A stretch of DNA of 64,000 bases from Pseudomonas sp. B21-048 (GCF_024748615.1 NZ_CP087168.1:4154001-4218000); one strand, 5' to 3'. Counted from the stretch's first letter, positions 46,876 to 56,407 are shown. The notes: generated from the letters alone by a model not told the origin. Numbers and translations: made by a program.

Positions 46876-46932
46876 TAGGGTGTCTCCTGGTTGTTGTTGT
46901 TATTAAAGCGGTTATTCAAATGCCGTCAGGAC

Positions 46933-46946
46933 AGCGCTATCTCTTG
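46933..46946 (-). promoter_or_regulatory. GntR-like box, variant (between gntK and gntP)
   Basis: The TAGCGCT core is present on the minus strand and the flanking bases agree only partly with the motif seen upstream of gntK and gntR. It could give gntP its own GntR control. Confidence 0.4.
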
Positions 46947-46955
46947 GAGCAAAAC

Positions 46956-47489
46956 TCAACTGGCGAGTTTCAAGCCATGATCGAGCCACCAGGTATGGGC
47001 CAGCTTCGCTAACTCATCGACGCTGTGACTCGACGCATCCAGAGTCAGGGTCAGGGGCTCACCCACGGGCGATTCAAGGGTGGCGAACTGGCTGTCGATC
47101 AAGGTCGACGGCATGAAGTGCCCCGGCCGATGAGACACACGATCGGCGGCGACTTCGGGGGCTAGCTCAAGGAAAACGAAGCCCAGGCCCGGCAAGGCAC
47201 TGCGCAAGCGTTCGCGGTAACTGTGTTTGAGGGCCGAACAGGTCAGCACCGGGCGCTCGCCCTTGGCATCGACGCGGCGCAGTTCATCGCACAAGCTGTC
47301 GAGCCAGCCGGCACGGTCTTCATCGTTCAAAGGAATACCCGCACTCATCTTTTCGATATTGGCGGCAGGGTGAAAAGTGTCGCCTTCAATGGCGGTCGCG
47401 CCGCTAAGCTGGCACAGGGACTGGCTGACGCACGTCTTGCCGCAACCGGCAACGCCCATGATGACCAGGGCGGTGATGGGATGATTCAT
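46956..47489 (-). CDS. gntK: Gluconokinase
   Basis: A 177-residue P-loop kinase with Walker A GVAGCGKT and the family segments GDTFHPAANIEKMSAGIPLNDEDRAGWL and LTCSALKHSYRERLR. It makes 6-phosphogluconate from gluconate and ATP. It is the first gene of the uptake operon and is divergent from gntR. Confidence 0.95.
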   Translation of the reverse strand: MNHPITALVIMGVAGCGKTCVSQSLCQLSGATAIEGDTFHPAANIEKMSAGIPLNDEDRAGWLDSLCDELRRVDAKGERPVLTCSALKHSYRERLRSALPGLGFVFLELAPEVAADRVSHRPGHFMPSTLIDSQFATLESPVGEPLTLTLDASSHSVDELAKLAHTWWLDHGLKLAS

Positions 47490-47510
47490 GTAACACCTCA
47501 GCGCGCAGAC

Positions 47511-47524
47511 AGCGCTACCTTTGC
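47511..47524 (-). promoter_or_regulatory. GntR box upstream of gntK
   Basis: On the minus strand the site reads GCAAAGGTAGCGCT, one base off the AC-N-AAG-N-TAGCGCT motif that I recall for Pseudomonas GntR. It lies 22-35 bp upstream of the gntK start. Confidence 0.65.
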
Positions 47525-47662
47525 TAAGTGAAACTATTAGTGCAAAAGCAGAAGTTGCCGACGCCTTCTTGTCATTTTTGTGGGTTGCAGCTGTTCGTTC
47601 TCGATGCCAAAAAAGCGAGGATCAGGCAACCCCCGCTCATGCATTTGCAGCCACCTCGAGAC

Positions 47663-47676
47663 AGCGCTACCTTAGT
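47663..47676 (-). promoter_or_regulatory. GntR box upstream of gntR
   Basis: On the minus strand the site reads ACTAAGGTAGCGCT, an exact match to AC-N-AAG-N-TAGCGCT. It lies 30-43 bp upstream of the gntR start and indicates autoregulation. Confidence 0.75.
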
Positions 47677-47705
47677 ACCTTGAATTTTGTTTGGCAAGCC
47701 GTCCG

Positions 47706-48737
47706 ATGAATACCCCTAAAAACGATAAAAATACGCGCACCACTGGCCGCCCTACCCTCAACGAAGTCGCGCGCCTGGCCGGTGTCAGCCCGATTACCGC
47801 CTCCCGCGCCTTGCGCGGCGTCAGCACGGTGGCCACCGAACTGGTGGAAAAAGTCCAGAAGGCCGCCCTCGACCTGAACTACGTGGTCAACCCCGCCGCC
47901 CGCGCATTAGCCTCGGCCCAGAGCCATTCCGTGGTGGTTTTGGTGCCCTCGCTGTCCAATCTGCTGTTCATCGACACACTGGAAGCCATTCATCAGGTTT
48001 TGCGACCAAAGGGCTTCGAAGTGCTGATCGGCAACTTCCATTATTCGCGTGATGAAGAAGAAAACCTGCTGCGCAATTACATGGCTTATCAGCCTCGCGG
48101 CTTGCTGCTGACTGGTTTCGACCGCACCGAAAGTTCGCGGCGAATGATCGAGGCCAGCAACATTCCCTGCGTCTACATGATGGAACTGGACAGCGCGGCC
48201 GGGCTCAATTGTGTCGGCTTTTCGCAAGTCGCTGCCGGCGAAACCGCGGCCGAGCATTTGCTGTCACGCGGTCGCAAGCGTCTGGCTTACATCGGTGCGC
48301 AACTGGACCAGCGCACGCTGCTGCGCGGCGAAGGTTTCCGCCGCGCGCTGCAAAAGGTCGGCTTGTATGATCCGGACCTGGAAGTGCTGACGCCGCGAGC
48401 CTCGTCGGTGGGTCTGGGCGGCGAATTGTTCCTGCAACTGCTCGCAGCCCATCCGGACGTCGATGCCATCTTCTTTGGCAACGACGACCTGGCCCAGGGC
48501 GCGTTGCTCGAAGCGTCGCGCAATGGCATCAAGATCCCCGAACGCGTGGCGATCCTCGGCTTCAACGACTTGCCGGCATCGGAGCACATGGTGCCGCGCC
48601 TGAGCAGCATCAGCACCCCGCGAGAAGCCATTGGCCGTCGCTCCGCGGAGCTGATGCTGACCTTGCTGGCCGGCAATTCAGTGACCAAACCGGTGCAAGA
48701 CATGGGGTTTGAATTGAAGGTGCGCGAGAGCACCTGA
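47706..48737 (+). CDS. gntR: LacI-family gluconate regulator GntR
   Basis: A 343-residue LacI-type repressor: N-terminal HTH and hinge (RPTLNEVARLAGVSPITASRALRGVSTV) and a periplasmic-binding-like effector domain. It sits divergently beside gntK-gntP, and GntR-like boxes occur upstream of both units, so it should repress them until gluconate or a derivative binds. The ATG at 47706 is used. Confidence 0.92.
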   Translation: MNTPKNDKNTRTTGRPTLNEVARLAGVSPITASRALRGVSTVATELVEKVQKAALDLNYVVNPAARALASAQSHSVVVLVPSLSNLLFIDTLEAIHQVLRPKGFEVLIGNFHYSRDEEENLLRNYMAYQPRGLLLTGFDRTESSRRMIEASNIPCVYMMELDSAAGLNCVGFSQVAAGETAAEHLLSRGRKRLAYIGAQLDQRTLLRGEGFRRALQKVGLYDPDLEVLTPRASSVGLGGELFLQLLAAHPDVDAIFFGNDDLAQGALLEASRNGIKIPERVAILGFNDLPASEHMVPRLSSISTPREAIGRRSAELMLTLLAGNSVTKPVQDMGFELKVREST

Positions 48738-48804
48738 CGCACGACCATTCCCATCCTCCGCGTGCTAGATTCCCGATACCTGGAGCAGCAAACGGAGAAG
48801 CTCA

Positions 48805-49437
48805 ATGGGACATGCGCTGAAAATTTTGGGTCGAGCCTCGTCAATCAACGTCAGAAAAGTCCTGTGGACCTGCGACGAACTGGGCGTTCCCTACGAACGC
48901 GAAGACTGGGGCAGCGGTTTCGCATCGACCCAGAGCCTGGAATTTCTCCAGCTCAACCCCAACGCACAGGTGCCGGTCCTCATCGACGAAGCCGGCGTGC
49001 TGTGGGAGTCCAATACCATTTGCCGGTACCTGGCCGGCAAATACCAAAACACGGACCTGCTGCCCACCGAGCCGGCGGCCCGCGCTCGCGTGGAGCAATG
49101 GATGGACTGGCAAGCCACTGAACTCAACCCATCGTGGGGTTACGCCTTTTTCGCCCTGGTCAGACAATTGCCGGGCTTTCAGGACTCGCAGCGGATTGCT
49201 GATGGCGTTCGCGGCTGGAACGCGAAAATGGGCATCCTCGAACAGCAACTCACGGCGACCGGCGGCTATGTCGCCGGGCCTCGGTTCACATTGGCCGATA
49301 TCCTCATCGGCTTGTCGGTCAACCGCTGGCGAATGACCCCGATGGAGCGCCCGGACTACCCCGCCGTCGACGCCTATTGCCAACGACTGGCGCTACGGCC
49401 GGGGTTCATGGAACATGCCTGCAACGGTGTGCCTTGA
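48805..49437 (+). CDS. Glutathione S-transferase
   Basis: A 210-residue GST: a thioredoxin-like N-terminal domain (MGHALKILGRASSINVRKV; AQVPVLIDEAGVLWESNTICRYLAGKY) and an all-helical C-terminal domain (GPRFTLADILIGLSVNRW). The catalytic residue may be Ser in SSINVRKV. It conjugates or reduces compounds with glutathione; the substrate is unknown. It stops 1 bp before the end of the convergent LysR gene. Confidence 0.9.
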   Translation: MGHALKILGRASSINVRKVLWTCDELGVPYEREDWGSGFASTQSLEFLQLNPNAQVPVLIDEAGVLWESNTICRYLAGKYQNTDLLPTEPAARARVEQWMDWQATELNPSWGYAFFALVRQLPGFQDSQRIADGVRGWNAKMGILEQQLTATGGYVAGPRFTLADILIGLSVNRWRMTPMERPDYPAVDAYCQRLALRPGFMEHACNGVP

Positions 49438-49438
49438 T

Positions 49439-50314
49439 TCAGTAAGGCATTGCGAGCATACCCGTCAACGCTCGCACCGCTGCCGAAGGCGCTTTGTTGG
49501 GCGCGACCACCAACGCAAATTCCCGATCAATACGCGGCGTCACAGGCACTACGCGCAGGCCTTGGCGATGGGTCGGCAGGGTCATTTCCGGCACCAGGGT
49601 CACGCCGATGTTTTCCCGCACCAGGGTGAACGCACTGCTCCATTCACGCACCTCGGCCCGCACATCCAGCAGTTGCAGCCCGGCATCGGCCGCCAGGCTG
49701 CGGGCATTGGTCGAACAGCCGCCGGTGGCCAGCACAAAGGGTTGCTCGGCCAGTTCCGCCAGTGAGACGCCCTCTTCATTCGAACGGCGCGCCAAGGGGT
49801 GGCCACCGGGCAGAACCGCCACCCAGGCATCCTGTCCCAAACGACCGGCATTGCGCACGGGCGCCGGGTTCAACACCACGCCGACATCCACCAGCCCGTC
49901 ATTGAGCAACGTTTCCACTTCATCGTCGCTGACCTCCAGCGCCACCACTTGAATGCCGGGATACAGCTGATTGAACCGGCGCAGCAATGGCGGCAGAAAG
50001 GTCGCCAGCACCAACGGAAAACTCGCCAGGCGAATGGTTCCGCGCTGAATGTCTTTAGTGGCGTCGACGGTACTGCGAATGTTCTCGAGGGCGCCGAGCA
50101 TGATTCGCGCCTGTTCGATCACAGGCAAGCCAATGGCGGTCGGCAGCGTCTGGCGGTTCTCCCGAGTGAACAGCCGAACGCCCAGGGTTTCTTCGACCAG
50201 GGCCAGCGCCTGGCTGGCACCGGACTGGGTCATTCCGACCCGCTCGGCGGCCCGGGTAATGTTGCCGGTATCGGCCACCGCCAACACCATTCGCCAGTGC
50301 ATCAGGTTCATCAT
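49439..50314 (-). CDS. LysR-family regulator
   Basis: A 291-residue LysR protein with an N-terminal winged HTH (VADTGNITRAAERVGMTQSGASQALALVEETLG) and an effector-binding domain after ~90. The two adjacent ATGs at 50314 and 50311 are equivalent. It is divergent from the GST gene at 50414, which is a likely target. Confidence 0.9.
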   Translation of the reverse strand: MMNLMHWRMVLAVADTGNITRAAERVGMTQSGASQALALVEETLGVRLFTRENRQTLPTAIGLPVIEQARIMLGALENIRSTVDATKDIQRGTIRLASFPLVLATFLPPLLRRFNQLYPGIQVVALEVSDDEVETLLNDGLVDVGVVLNPAPVRNAGRLGQDAWVAVLPGGHPLARRSNEEGVSLAELAEQPFVLATGGCSTNARSLAADAGLQLLDVRAEVREWSSAFTLVRENIGVTLVPEMTLPTHRQGLRVVPVTPRIDREFALVVAPNKAPSAAVRALTGMLAMPY

Positions 50315-50413
50315 GGCAGTAGCTTTCCTAATGGCGATTTTCTGAAAGATTAATTTTACCGAGTACGCCGCGCACTATGACACTGGCGCAAATCCGCAAC
50401 CAGAGCCCTGCCC

Positions 50414-51016
50414 ATGAAGTTGTACTACGCCCCACAAGCCTGCTCATTGGCACCGCACATTGTGCTGCGCGAACTGGATTTGCCGTTCGAGTTGGTCCGT
50501 GTCGACAACAGCACCAAGAAAACCGTCACCGGCGAGGACTTTCTTGCCATCAGCCCCAAAGGCTACGTGGCGGCATTGCAGCTGGATAACGGTGAGGTGC
50601 TGACTGAAGGCCCGGCGATCCTGCAGTACCTGGCGAGTCTACGGCCCAAGGCGAATCTGGCACCGGCGAATGGGACGTTCGAGCGGGTGCGTTTGCAGGA
50701 ATGGCTGAATTTCGTTTCGACCGAGATTCATGGCGGGCTGGGTTGGCTGTTCAATTCGCAGTTTCCGGATGACGTGAAGGTGCTCATCAAAGAGAAGCTG
50801 TTCAAGCGTTTTGTCGTGTTGAGTCAGACATTGGAGAGGCAGGATTATTTGATGGCGGGCGGATTCAGCATCGCCGATGCCTATCTGTTTACGGTGTTGC
50901 GCTGGACGCAGGTGTTTGGTATCGATTTGGATCAATGGCCGGCGTTGGCGCGGTTTCAGGCACGCGTTGATCAGCGGCCAAGCGTGAAAGCGGCGTTGGC
51001 TGCGGAATGGATGTAA
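50414..51016 (+). CDS. Glutathione S-transferase, beta-class-like
   Basis: A 200-residue GST starting MKLYYAPQACSLAPHIVLREL, with the beta-class cysteine at residue 10 and the helical motif GGFSIADAYLFTVLRW. It takes part in glutathione-dependent detoxification. It is divergent from a LysR gene with ~100 bp between them. Confidence 0.9.
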   Translation: MKLYYAPQACSLAPHIVLRELDLPFELVRVDNSTKKTVTGEDFLAISPKGYVAALQLDNGEVLTEGPAILQYLASLRPKANLAPANGTFERVRLQEWLNFVSTEIHGGLGWLFNSQFPDDVKVLIKEKLFKRFVVLSQTLERQDYLMAGGFSIADAYLFTVLRWTQVFGIDLDQWPALARFQARVDQRPSVKAALAAEWM

Positions 51017-51161
51017 GGCGTTAGATCAATCGCGAACAGGCTCGCTCACAGAGGACCTCATTCGCAATCAGTGAAAGGGGTTGCAACGCTTCCCGGGCCA
51101 GCGCCAGCGAGGCCAGTGGCGCAGGAGTTCTTGCCGATTGCCTGATTATTTCGATAGGCAT

Positions 51162-51192
51162 AAAAAACAAGGAGCCCGAGGACTCGGGCTCC
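51162..51192 (-). terminator. Rho-independent terminator of the Lys-rich small protein
   Basis: On the minus strand the perfect stem GGAGCCCGAG/CTCGGGCTCC is followed by a T-run. It lies about 15 bp past the stop of the 36-residue gene, which supports that gene being real. Confidence 0.88.
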
Positions 51193-51204
51193 GTTGATGC
51201 GGGA

Positions 51205-51315
51205 TCAATGGCCGAATACGCCCACCTTCTTGGACTTCTTGTCCGCACGTTTCTCGATGGCGGTTTTTGCCGGTTTCTTTTTTGCCGCTTTCTTTGAATC
51301 CATACCTTTGGACAT
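51205..51315 (-). CDS. 36-residue Lys-rich basic protein
   Basis: A very small, highly basic protein (MSKGMDSKKAAKKKPAKT at the N-terminus, VGVFGH at the C-terminus; about a third Lys). The ATG is preceded by GGAG eight bases away and a strong terminator follows the stop, so it is a transcribed gene. It is probably nucleic-acid binding; I know no family for it. Confidence 0.7.
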   Translation of the reverse strand: MSKGMDSKKAAKKKPAKTAIEKRADKKSKKVGVFGH

Positions 51316-51417
51316 GATGCGCACTCCACTCAGAGGGGATGTGAGATCAGGTATACACCTATCCTTGCATCGGCGTTCTTTTATAATCGTCCGCTTTGCG
51401 CACCGACAGTCCAGGCC

Positions 51418-51846
51418 ATGCCCAACACCCAGTACACCTTGCTTGATGAGCCCTTGTGGCCGTTGATGAACAAGTTTTACCGCGCCCACCAATCGTCGAT
51501 GAAAGCGGTCCGCGATGCTCGGCTGTGGGTCGCAAAACACGATGAGATCATTGCGGCGTTATGTTTGCGGCCAGTGTCCGGTGGGCATTGGCTGACCGGG
51601 CTGTTCGTCGCCCCAAGCTGTCGCGGGCAAGGGATCGCCGCAGCGTTGATCGCCCACGCCGTCAAGCACCTCGAAGAGCCGGTCTGGTTGTTTTGCCATC
51701 CGGATTTACGCGGCTTTTATGAGCGTCGGGGTTTTACATTCGACCCACCCCTGCCCTACGCGATGGCTGAACGGTTGAGCCGTTACGCACGCAGCAAACC
51801 GATGATCGCGATGGGTTTGGAGCCGTTGTTGGGGTCGAGCGGATAA
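51418..51846 (+). CDS. GNAT acetyltransferase
   Basis: A 142-residue acetyltransferase with the acetyl-CoA loop SCRGQGIAAALIAHAV and a late HPDLRGFYERRGFTFDPP motif. The substrate is unknown. It is divergent from the Lys-rich protein gene. Confidence 0.88.
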   Translation: MPNTQYTLLDEPLWPLMNKFYRAHQSSMKAVRDARLWVAKHDEIIAALCLRPVSGGHWLTGLFVAPSCRGQGIAAALIAHAVKHLEEPVWLFCHPDLRGFYERRGFTFDPPLPYAMAERLSRYARSKPMIAMGLEPLLGSSG

Positions 51847-51877
51847 TGTTGCAGGTAAACAGCGAAGATCAAAAGAT

Positions 51878-52417
51878 CTAATCGTCTGCCGCTGGATCAA
51901 GGTCCGGGAACATCACGTCGGTAAATCCGAACTTGCTGAAATCAGTGATGCGCGACGGGTATAACCGGCCGATCAGGTGATCGCATTCATGCTGCACCAC
52001 CCGCGCGTGAAATCCCGAGGCGATGCGCACGATTGGCTCACCCTTGGGGTCGAAGCCTTCATAACGAATCTGCTGATAACGATCCACCGCACCGCGCAGC
52101 CCCGGCACTGACAAGCAACCTTCGAAGCCCTCCTCCATCAATGGGCTTAATGGCGTGATCAATGGATTGATCAGAATCGTCTGCGGCACCGCTTCGGCGT
52201 CCGGGTAGCGCTCGCTGTGTTCGAAACCAAAGATCACCAGTTGCAGGTCGACACCGATCTGCGGCGCGGCCAGGCCAACGCCGCCGACACTTTCCATGGT
52301 CTGGAACATGTCGTCGATCAGTCGCCACAACTCGGGGCTGTCGAACATTTCTGCGGGCACCGGCGGGGCAATGCGCAGCAGGCGCTCATCGCCCATTTTC
52401 AGAATTTCACGGATCAT
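51878..52417 (-). CDS. def: Peptide deformylase
   Basis: A 179-residue peptide deformylase. All three motifs are present: [18 protein letters not shown] and [11 protein letters not shown], with the metal ligands Cys and the two His. It removes the formyl group from new proteins. Pseudomonas has more than one copy, so this may be the accessory one. It overlaps yihY by 4 bp. Confidence 0.93.
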   Translation of the reverse strand: MIREILKMGDERLLRIAPPVPAEMFDSPELWRLIDDMFQTMESVGGVGLAAPQIGVDLQLVIFGFEHSERYPDAEAVPQTILINPLITPLSPLMEEGFEGCLSVPGLRGAVDRYQQIRYEGFDPKGEPIVRIASGFHARVVQHECDHLIGRLYPSRITDFSKFGFTDVMFPDLDPAADD

Positions 52418-53376
52418 TTTATGGCTTCGTCAGTGGTCGGTTTGATTGAATGGTCCCGTCCCAGTCCCGACACGTGGTGTTTTTCTTCATGGCCGGGGCC
52501 ATGCTCGCCAGGGACCTTCTCGCCAGGGTCTTTGCCCTCGCGCGACATGTGCTCGATCACCGCATTCATTTCCGCGCCGAGCAACATCACCGCGGCGGAG
52601 ATATAGAAGTACAGCAGCAACACGATGATCGCGCCGATACTGCCATACATGGCGTTGTAGTTGGCGAAGGTTTTGACGTAAAAAGCGAAGCCCAGCGAGG
52701 CAATGATCCAGACCACCACCGACAGCACCGCACCTGGGGTAATGAAGCGAAACTCTTGTTTGACGTCGGGCATGACGTAGTAAATCAGCGCCACCGCCAT
52801 CATCAGCAAAATCACGATTACCGGCCAGCGGACAATGGTCCAGACGGTCACGATGAAATCTTCGAGACCCACTTGCGCGGCGATCCAGCCCATCACCTGC
52901 GGCCCGAGCACCATCAGCGCGGCGGCGATCAGCAACATGCCGGCGATGCCGATGGTGTAGAAAATCGACAGCGGAAAACGCTTCCAGACCGGACGGCCTT
53001 CGACCACGTCATACGCGGCGTTCATCGCGCTCATCATCAACCGCACACCCGCGGAGGCGGTCCACAGGGCGATCACGATACCCACCGACAATAATCCCCC
53101 CTTGGATTGCTGCAGCTGGTCGATCACCGGGTTCACCTGCTCCAGCGCCTGGGGCGGCAGAACCAGTTCCGATTGCAGCCGCAGCCAGGAGAAAAAATCC
53201 GGCAAGTGCAGGAAACCGATCAGGGCGATAAGGAACAGGATGAAAGGGAACAGCGAGAACAGCATTTGATAGGCCAGCGCGGAGGCATAGGTCGACATCT
53301 CGTCGTCGACGAACTCGGTGACCGTGCGCATCATCACCCGATGCAGGGGCAAACCTTTCATGGTCGGAAAAAACAT
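52414..53376 (-). CDS. YihY/BrkB-family membrane protein
   Basis: A 320-residue inner-membrane protein with about six transmembrane helices ([51 protein letters not shown]) as in the YihY/BrkB family, and a charged C-terminal tail. The ATG at 53376 follows AAGGAGA; an open frame further upstream is not used. The downstream gene def overlaps it by 4 bp (ATGA), so the two are an operon. Function unknown; it is not RNase BN. Confidence 0.9.
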   Translation of the reverse strand: MFFPTMKGLPLHRVMMRTVTEFVDDEMSTYASALAYQMLFSLFPFILFLIALIGFLHLPDFFSWLRLQSELVLPPQALEQVNPVIDQLQQSKGGLLSVGIVIALWTASAGVRLMMSAMNAAYDVVEGRPVWKRFPLSIFYTIGIAGMLLIAAALMVLGPQVMGWIAAQVGLEDFIVTVWTIVRWPVIVILLMMAVALIYYVMPDVKQEFRFITPGAVLSVVVWIIASLGFAFYVKTFANYNAMYGSIGAIIVLLLYFYISAAVMLLGAEMNAVIEHMSREGKDPGEKVPGEHGPGHEEKHHVSGLGRDHSIKPTTDEAIK

Positions 53377-53498
53377 TCGCGTCTCCTTTCGCCGCAAAAA
53401 GGTTGAAGTCATGGCGACTCAGGGGCCGTTTTCTACAACAAAGTAGCCTACTTGGCGACTTTGAAACAATTTCCTTGCTCAAGTTCAAGCTGACACCA

Positions 53499-53524
53499 AA
53501 ACGGCCATCCGCGGATGGCCGTTT
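53499..53524 (-). terminator. Perfect palindrome/terminator after the CsbD-like gene
   Basis: A 26-bp perfect palindrome (AAACGGCCATCCGC then its complement) gives a stem of up to 12 bp ending in T-runs on both strands. It lies ~22 bp past the stop of the CsbD-like gene. Confidence 0.8.
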
Positions 53525-53546
53525 CTATTACTCGTCAACGCCCGGA

Positions 53547-53738
53547 TTACGCCTTGTCGATGCCTTTTTTAAGAGCATCCTTGGCTTTGCCGATCGCTTG
53601 CTGGTTTTCGCCTTTCCTCTCCTGCGCCACGCCTTCGGAGCGCAGCTTCTCGTTGCCAGTGGCTTTGCCAACGCCTTGTTTTACGTTGCCGGCCGCTTCG
53701 TTTGCCATACCTTTTACTTTATCGCCGGTGCTGCTCAT
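53547..53738 (-). CDS. CsbD-family stress protein
   Basis: A 63-residue CsbD-like protein with the KVKGMANEAAGNVKQGVGKATGNEKL pattern and a basic C-terminus. CsbD proteins are made in general stress; their function is unclear. The upstream region to 53,929 holds no further gene. Confidence 0.9.
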   Translation of the reverse strand: MSSTGDKVKGMANEAAGNVKQGVGKATGNEKLRSEGVAQERKGENQQAIGKAKDALKKGIDKA

Positions 53739-53929
53739 GGCATTTCTCCTGTGAACATTTCAACGGGGAAAGTGGTTACACAAGGGTTGACCGGGAGCCT
53801 TTACGCGGAGTTTCATTTATTTATTAACCGGACATTTCGCAGGTTAGGCTTTATGTTTACAGGCTTTGCCCCGAGAATGCGCAACGTACTCAGGCCATGG
53901 CGCTGAAGATCCAATCCCGTAGGAAGGTT

Positions 53930-54307
53930 ATGAAACTCGATAAAAAGCAGGCCATTGCCCGCAGAAACCAGGAACTCGGCGGTGCTGTGCTTGGCGTCAA
54001 CAACTGCCATTTCACCGAATTGAACCGCAATCGCAATATTTTCTGGTTCGATATTCCGGTCGCGCGTCTGGCCATTGGTCAGTACGAATGGATTCACTTG
54101 CTGATGCACACTCCGGATACCGACGAACTGCTGCACCTGAAAGTGCCGACGGTGTTCCTGCGCGAAAAACTCGAAGGCCTGGTGGTGCGCAACCAGGGCA
54201 AGCGCAAGGCGGCCCTGAGCCTGGAATTGAGCGCCGACAAGGACGCCTACCTGCAGGACATGCGCCCGACCGGTACCAACGTTGATTTCGCGCAGTTCCG
54301 CCAGTAA
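53930..54307 (+). CDS. Conserved hypothetical protein
   Basis: A 125-residue protein starting MKLDKKQAIARRNQELGGAV and containing NRNIFWFDIPVARLAIGQYEWIHLLMHTP. AGGAAGG lies directly before the ATG. It is soluble, and I cannot name its family with certainty. It is followed by a REP element and a terminator. Confidence 0.65.
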   Translation: MKLDKKQAIARRNQELGGAVLGVNNCHFTELNRNRNIFWFDIPVARLAIGQYEWIHLLMHTPDTDELLHLKVPTVFLREKLEGLVVRNQGKRKAALSLELSADKDAYLQDMRPTGTNVDFAQFRQ

Positions 54308-54315
54308 TCACCCTT

Positions 54316-54403
54316 AGATCGTTCCCACGCTCTGCGTGGGAATGCCGCACCGGACGCAGAGCGTCCCGGGATGCGTTACCACGCAGAGCGTGGGAACGAT
54401 CAG
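54316..54403. repeat. REP-type palindromic repeat, family A (copy 4)
   Basis: Begins GATCGTTCCCACGCTCTGCG and ends GCAGAGCGTGGGAACGATC, with a GCGTCC-rich middle, so it is an inverted pair like the 45.4-kb copy. Confidence 0.88.
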
Positions 54404-54412
54404 GCAGGTAAC

Positions 54413-54444
54413 AAAAAGCCCCGCACCACACTGCGGGGCTTTTT
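54413..54444. terminator. Bidirectional terminator downstream of fadD1
   Basis: A perfect 13-bp stem (AAAAAGCCCCGCA/TGCGGGGCTTTTT) with a 6-nt loop and T-runs on both strands, directly after the fadD1 stop. Confidence 0.92.
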
Positions 54445-54448
54445 TTGA

Positions 54449-56149
54449 CTAGGCGCTGACTTTCTTCACGCCCAGTTTCTTCAGCTCTTCGTCACGCAGT
54501 TCGCGGCGCAGGATCTTGCCGACGTTGGTGGTCGGCAGCGCGTCGCGGAACTCCACGGCTTTGGGTACTTTGTAGCCGGTGACGTTGGCGCGCATGTGCT
54601 CCATCACCTGTTCCTTGGTCAGGGTCACACCCGGTTTGGCGACGATGAAGATCTTGATCGCCTCGCCCGACTTCTCGTCCGGCACACCGATGGCCGCGCA
54701 TTGCAGCACGCCCGGCAGGGTCGCCAGCACGTCTTCAAGCTCATTGGGGTACACGTTGAAACCGGAGACCAGGATCATGTCTTTCTTGCGATCGACAATA
54801 CGCATGTAACCGTCAGGCTGGATCAACGCGATGTCACCGGTCTTCAACCAGCCTTCGCTGTCGAGTATTTCATCGGTGGCGTCCTGACGCTGCCAGTAGC
54901 CCTTCATGACTTGCGGACCTTTCACACACAGTTCACCGATGGCGCCCAACGGCTGCTCGACACCGGCATCGTCGATGACTTTGCACAGGGTCGACGGCAC
55001 CGGAATACCGATGGTGCCGACCTGGATGTTCTGGCTCGGGTTCACCGTGGCCACCGGGCTGGTTTCGGTCATGCCGTAACCTTCGCAGATCGGGCAACCG
55101 GTGACCGCTTTCCAGCGCTCGGCCGCGGCCAGTTGCAAGGCCATGCCGCCGGACAGGGTAATTTTCAGACTGGAGAAATCCAGCTTGCGGAACGCTTCGT
55201 TGTTGCACAGCGCAACGAACAGCGTGTTCAGGCCGACGAAACCGCTGAACTTCCACTTCGACAGTTCCTTGACCATCGCCGTCAGGTCACGCGGGTTGCT
55301 GATCAGGATGTTGTGGTTGCCGATCAGCATCATCGCCATGCAATGAAAGGTGAAGGCATAAATGTGGTACAGCGGCAGCGGGGTGATCAGGATCTCGCAA
55401 CCTTCGTTGAGGTTGGAGCCCATCAGCGCCTTGCACTGCAGCATGTTCGCCACCAGGTTGCGGTGGGTCAGCATCGCGCCCTTGGCCACGCCGGTGGTGC
55501 CGCCGGTGTATTGCAGCACGGCAATGTCGCTGCTGGCCGGGTTGGCTTCAACCACTGGCTGGCCATGGCCCTTGCGCAACACGTCATTGAACTTGATGGC
55601 CTTGGGCAAGTGATACGCCGGGACCATCTTCTTCACGTACTTGATGACACTGTTGATCAGCAGACGCTTGAGCGGCGGCAGCAAGTCGGCCACCTCAGTG
55701 ACGATCACATGCCTGACGCCGGTTTTCGGCACGACGGTCTGGGCCAGGTGCGCCATATTGGCCAGGCAGACCAGGGCTTTGGCACCGGAGTCATTGAACT
55801 GGTGTTCCATTTCCCGCGCGGTGTACAGCGGGTTGGTGTTGACCACGATCAGCCCGGCGCGGATGGCACCGAAAACGGCGACCGGGTACTGCAACACGTT
55901 GGGCAGCTGCACGGCGATTCGATCGCCCGGCTGCAAATCGGTATGCTGTTGCAGGTAAGCGGCAAAGGCACCGGACAATTCGTACAGTTCACCGTAGGTG
56001 ATTGTCTTGCCCAGGTTGCTGAATGCCGGTTTGTCAGCGAAGCGTTGGCAGGACTGCTTCAACACTGCCTGAATATTCGGATACTCGTCTGGATTGATCT
56101 CGGCAGCAATTCCAGCTGGGTACTTATCCTTCCAAAAGTCTTCGATCAT
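54449..56149 (-). CDS. fadD1: Long-chain fatty-acid-CoA ligase FadD1
   Basis: A 566-residue AMP-forming acyl-CoA ligase: LQYTGGTTGVAKGAMLTHRN (AMP motif), GYGMTETSPVATVNP, WLKTGDIALIQPDGY and the late GKILRREL lysine motif. It activates long-chain fatty acids for beta-oxidation at the inner membrane. In Pseudomonas fadD1 and fadD2 lie in tandem; by gene order this is the distal copy, hence FadD1. A strong terminator lies between the two ligase genes, so it has its own promoter in 56150-56407. Confidence 0.9.
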   Translation of the reverse strand: MIEDFWKDKYPAGIAAEINPDEYPNIQAVLKQSCQRFADKPAFSNLGKTITYGELYELSGAFAAYLQQHTDLQPGDRIAVQLPNVLQYPVAVFGAIRAGLIVVNTNPLYTAREMEHQFNDSGAKALVCLANMAHLAQTVVPKTGVRHVIVTEVADLLPPLKRLLINSVIKYVKKMVPAYHLPKAIKFNDVLRKGHGQPVVEANPASSDIAVLQYTGGTTGVAKGAMLTHRNLVANMLQCKALMGSNLNEGCEILITPLPLYHIYAFTFHCMAMMLIGNHNILISNPRDLTAMVKELSKWKFSGFVGLNTLFVALCNNEAFRKLDFSSLKITLSGGMALQLAAAERWKAVTGCPICEGYGMTETSPVATVNPSQNIQVGTIGIPVPSTLCKVIDDAGVEQPLGAIGELCVKGPQVMKGYWQRQDATDEILDSEGWLKTGDIALIQPDGYMRIVDRKKDMILVSGFNVYPNELEDVLATLPGVLQCAAIGVPDEKSGEAIKIFIVAKPGVTLTKEQVMEHMRANVTGYKVPKAVEFRDALPTTNVGKILRRELRDEELKKLGVKKVSA

Positions 56150-56315
56150 GGAAGCCCACTCCTCAGCAACGCGAATTCAAATACCGCATTTGATGCGATT
56201 ATTATTGATGCTTGATTATTGGTGAGTCTGGCTTTTTACAAGGCCGAGAAGTCACAAAGCGCGCCGAGAGTAGCAGCTTTGCCAAAGGCCGACTAGAGCC
56301 AAAATCAGCCCATGA

Positions 56316-56331
56316 AGTCACTTTAATGACT
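56316..56331. promoter_or_regulatory. Inverted repeat in the fadD1 upstream region
   Basis: AGTCA-CTTTAA-TGACT forms a 5-bp dyad about 165 bp before fadD1, and a further AGTCA lies ~25 bp away on the far side of it. It does not match the PsrA (GAAAC...GTTTC) consensus I know. I mark it only as a possible operator. Confidence 0.25.
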
Positions 56332-56407
56332 AAATACTAGCAAGCAGTCATTTTAGAGCAAAAATCCTATACAGCCCTGGAAGCCTCGTAATATGGGCCT
56401 TCAAAGC

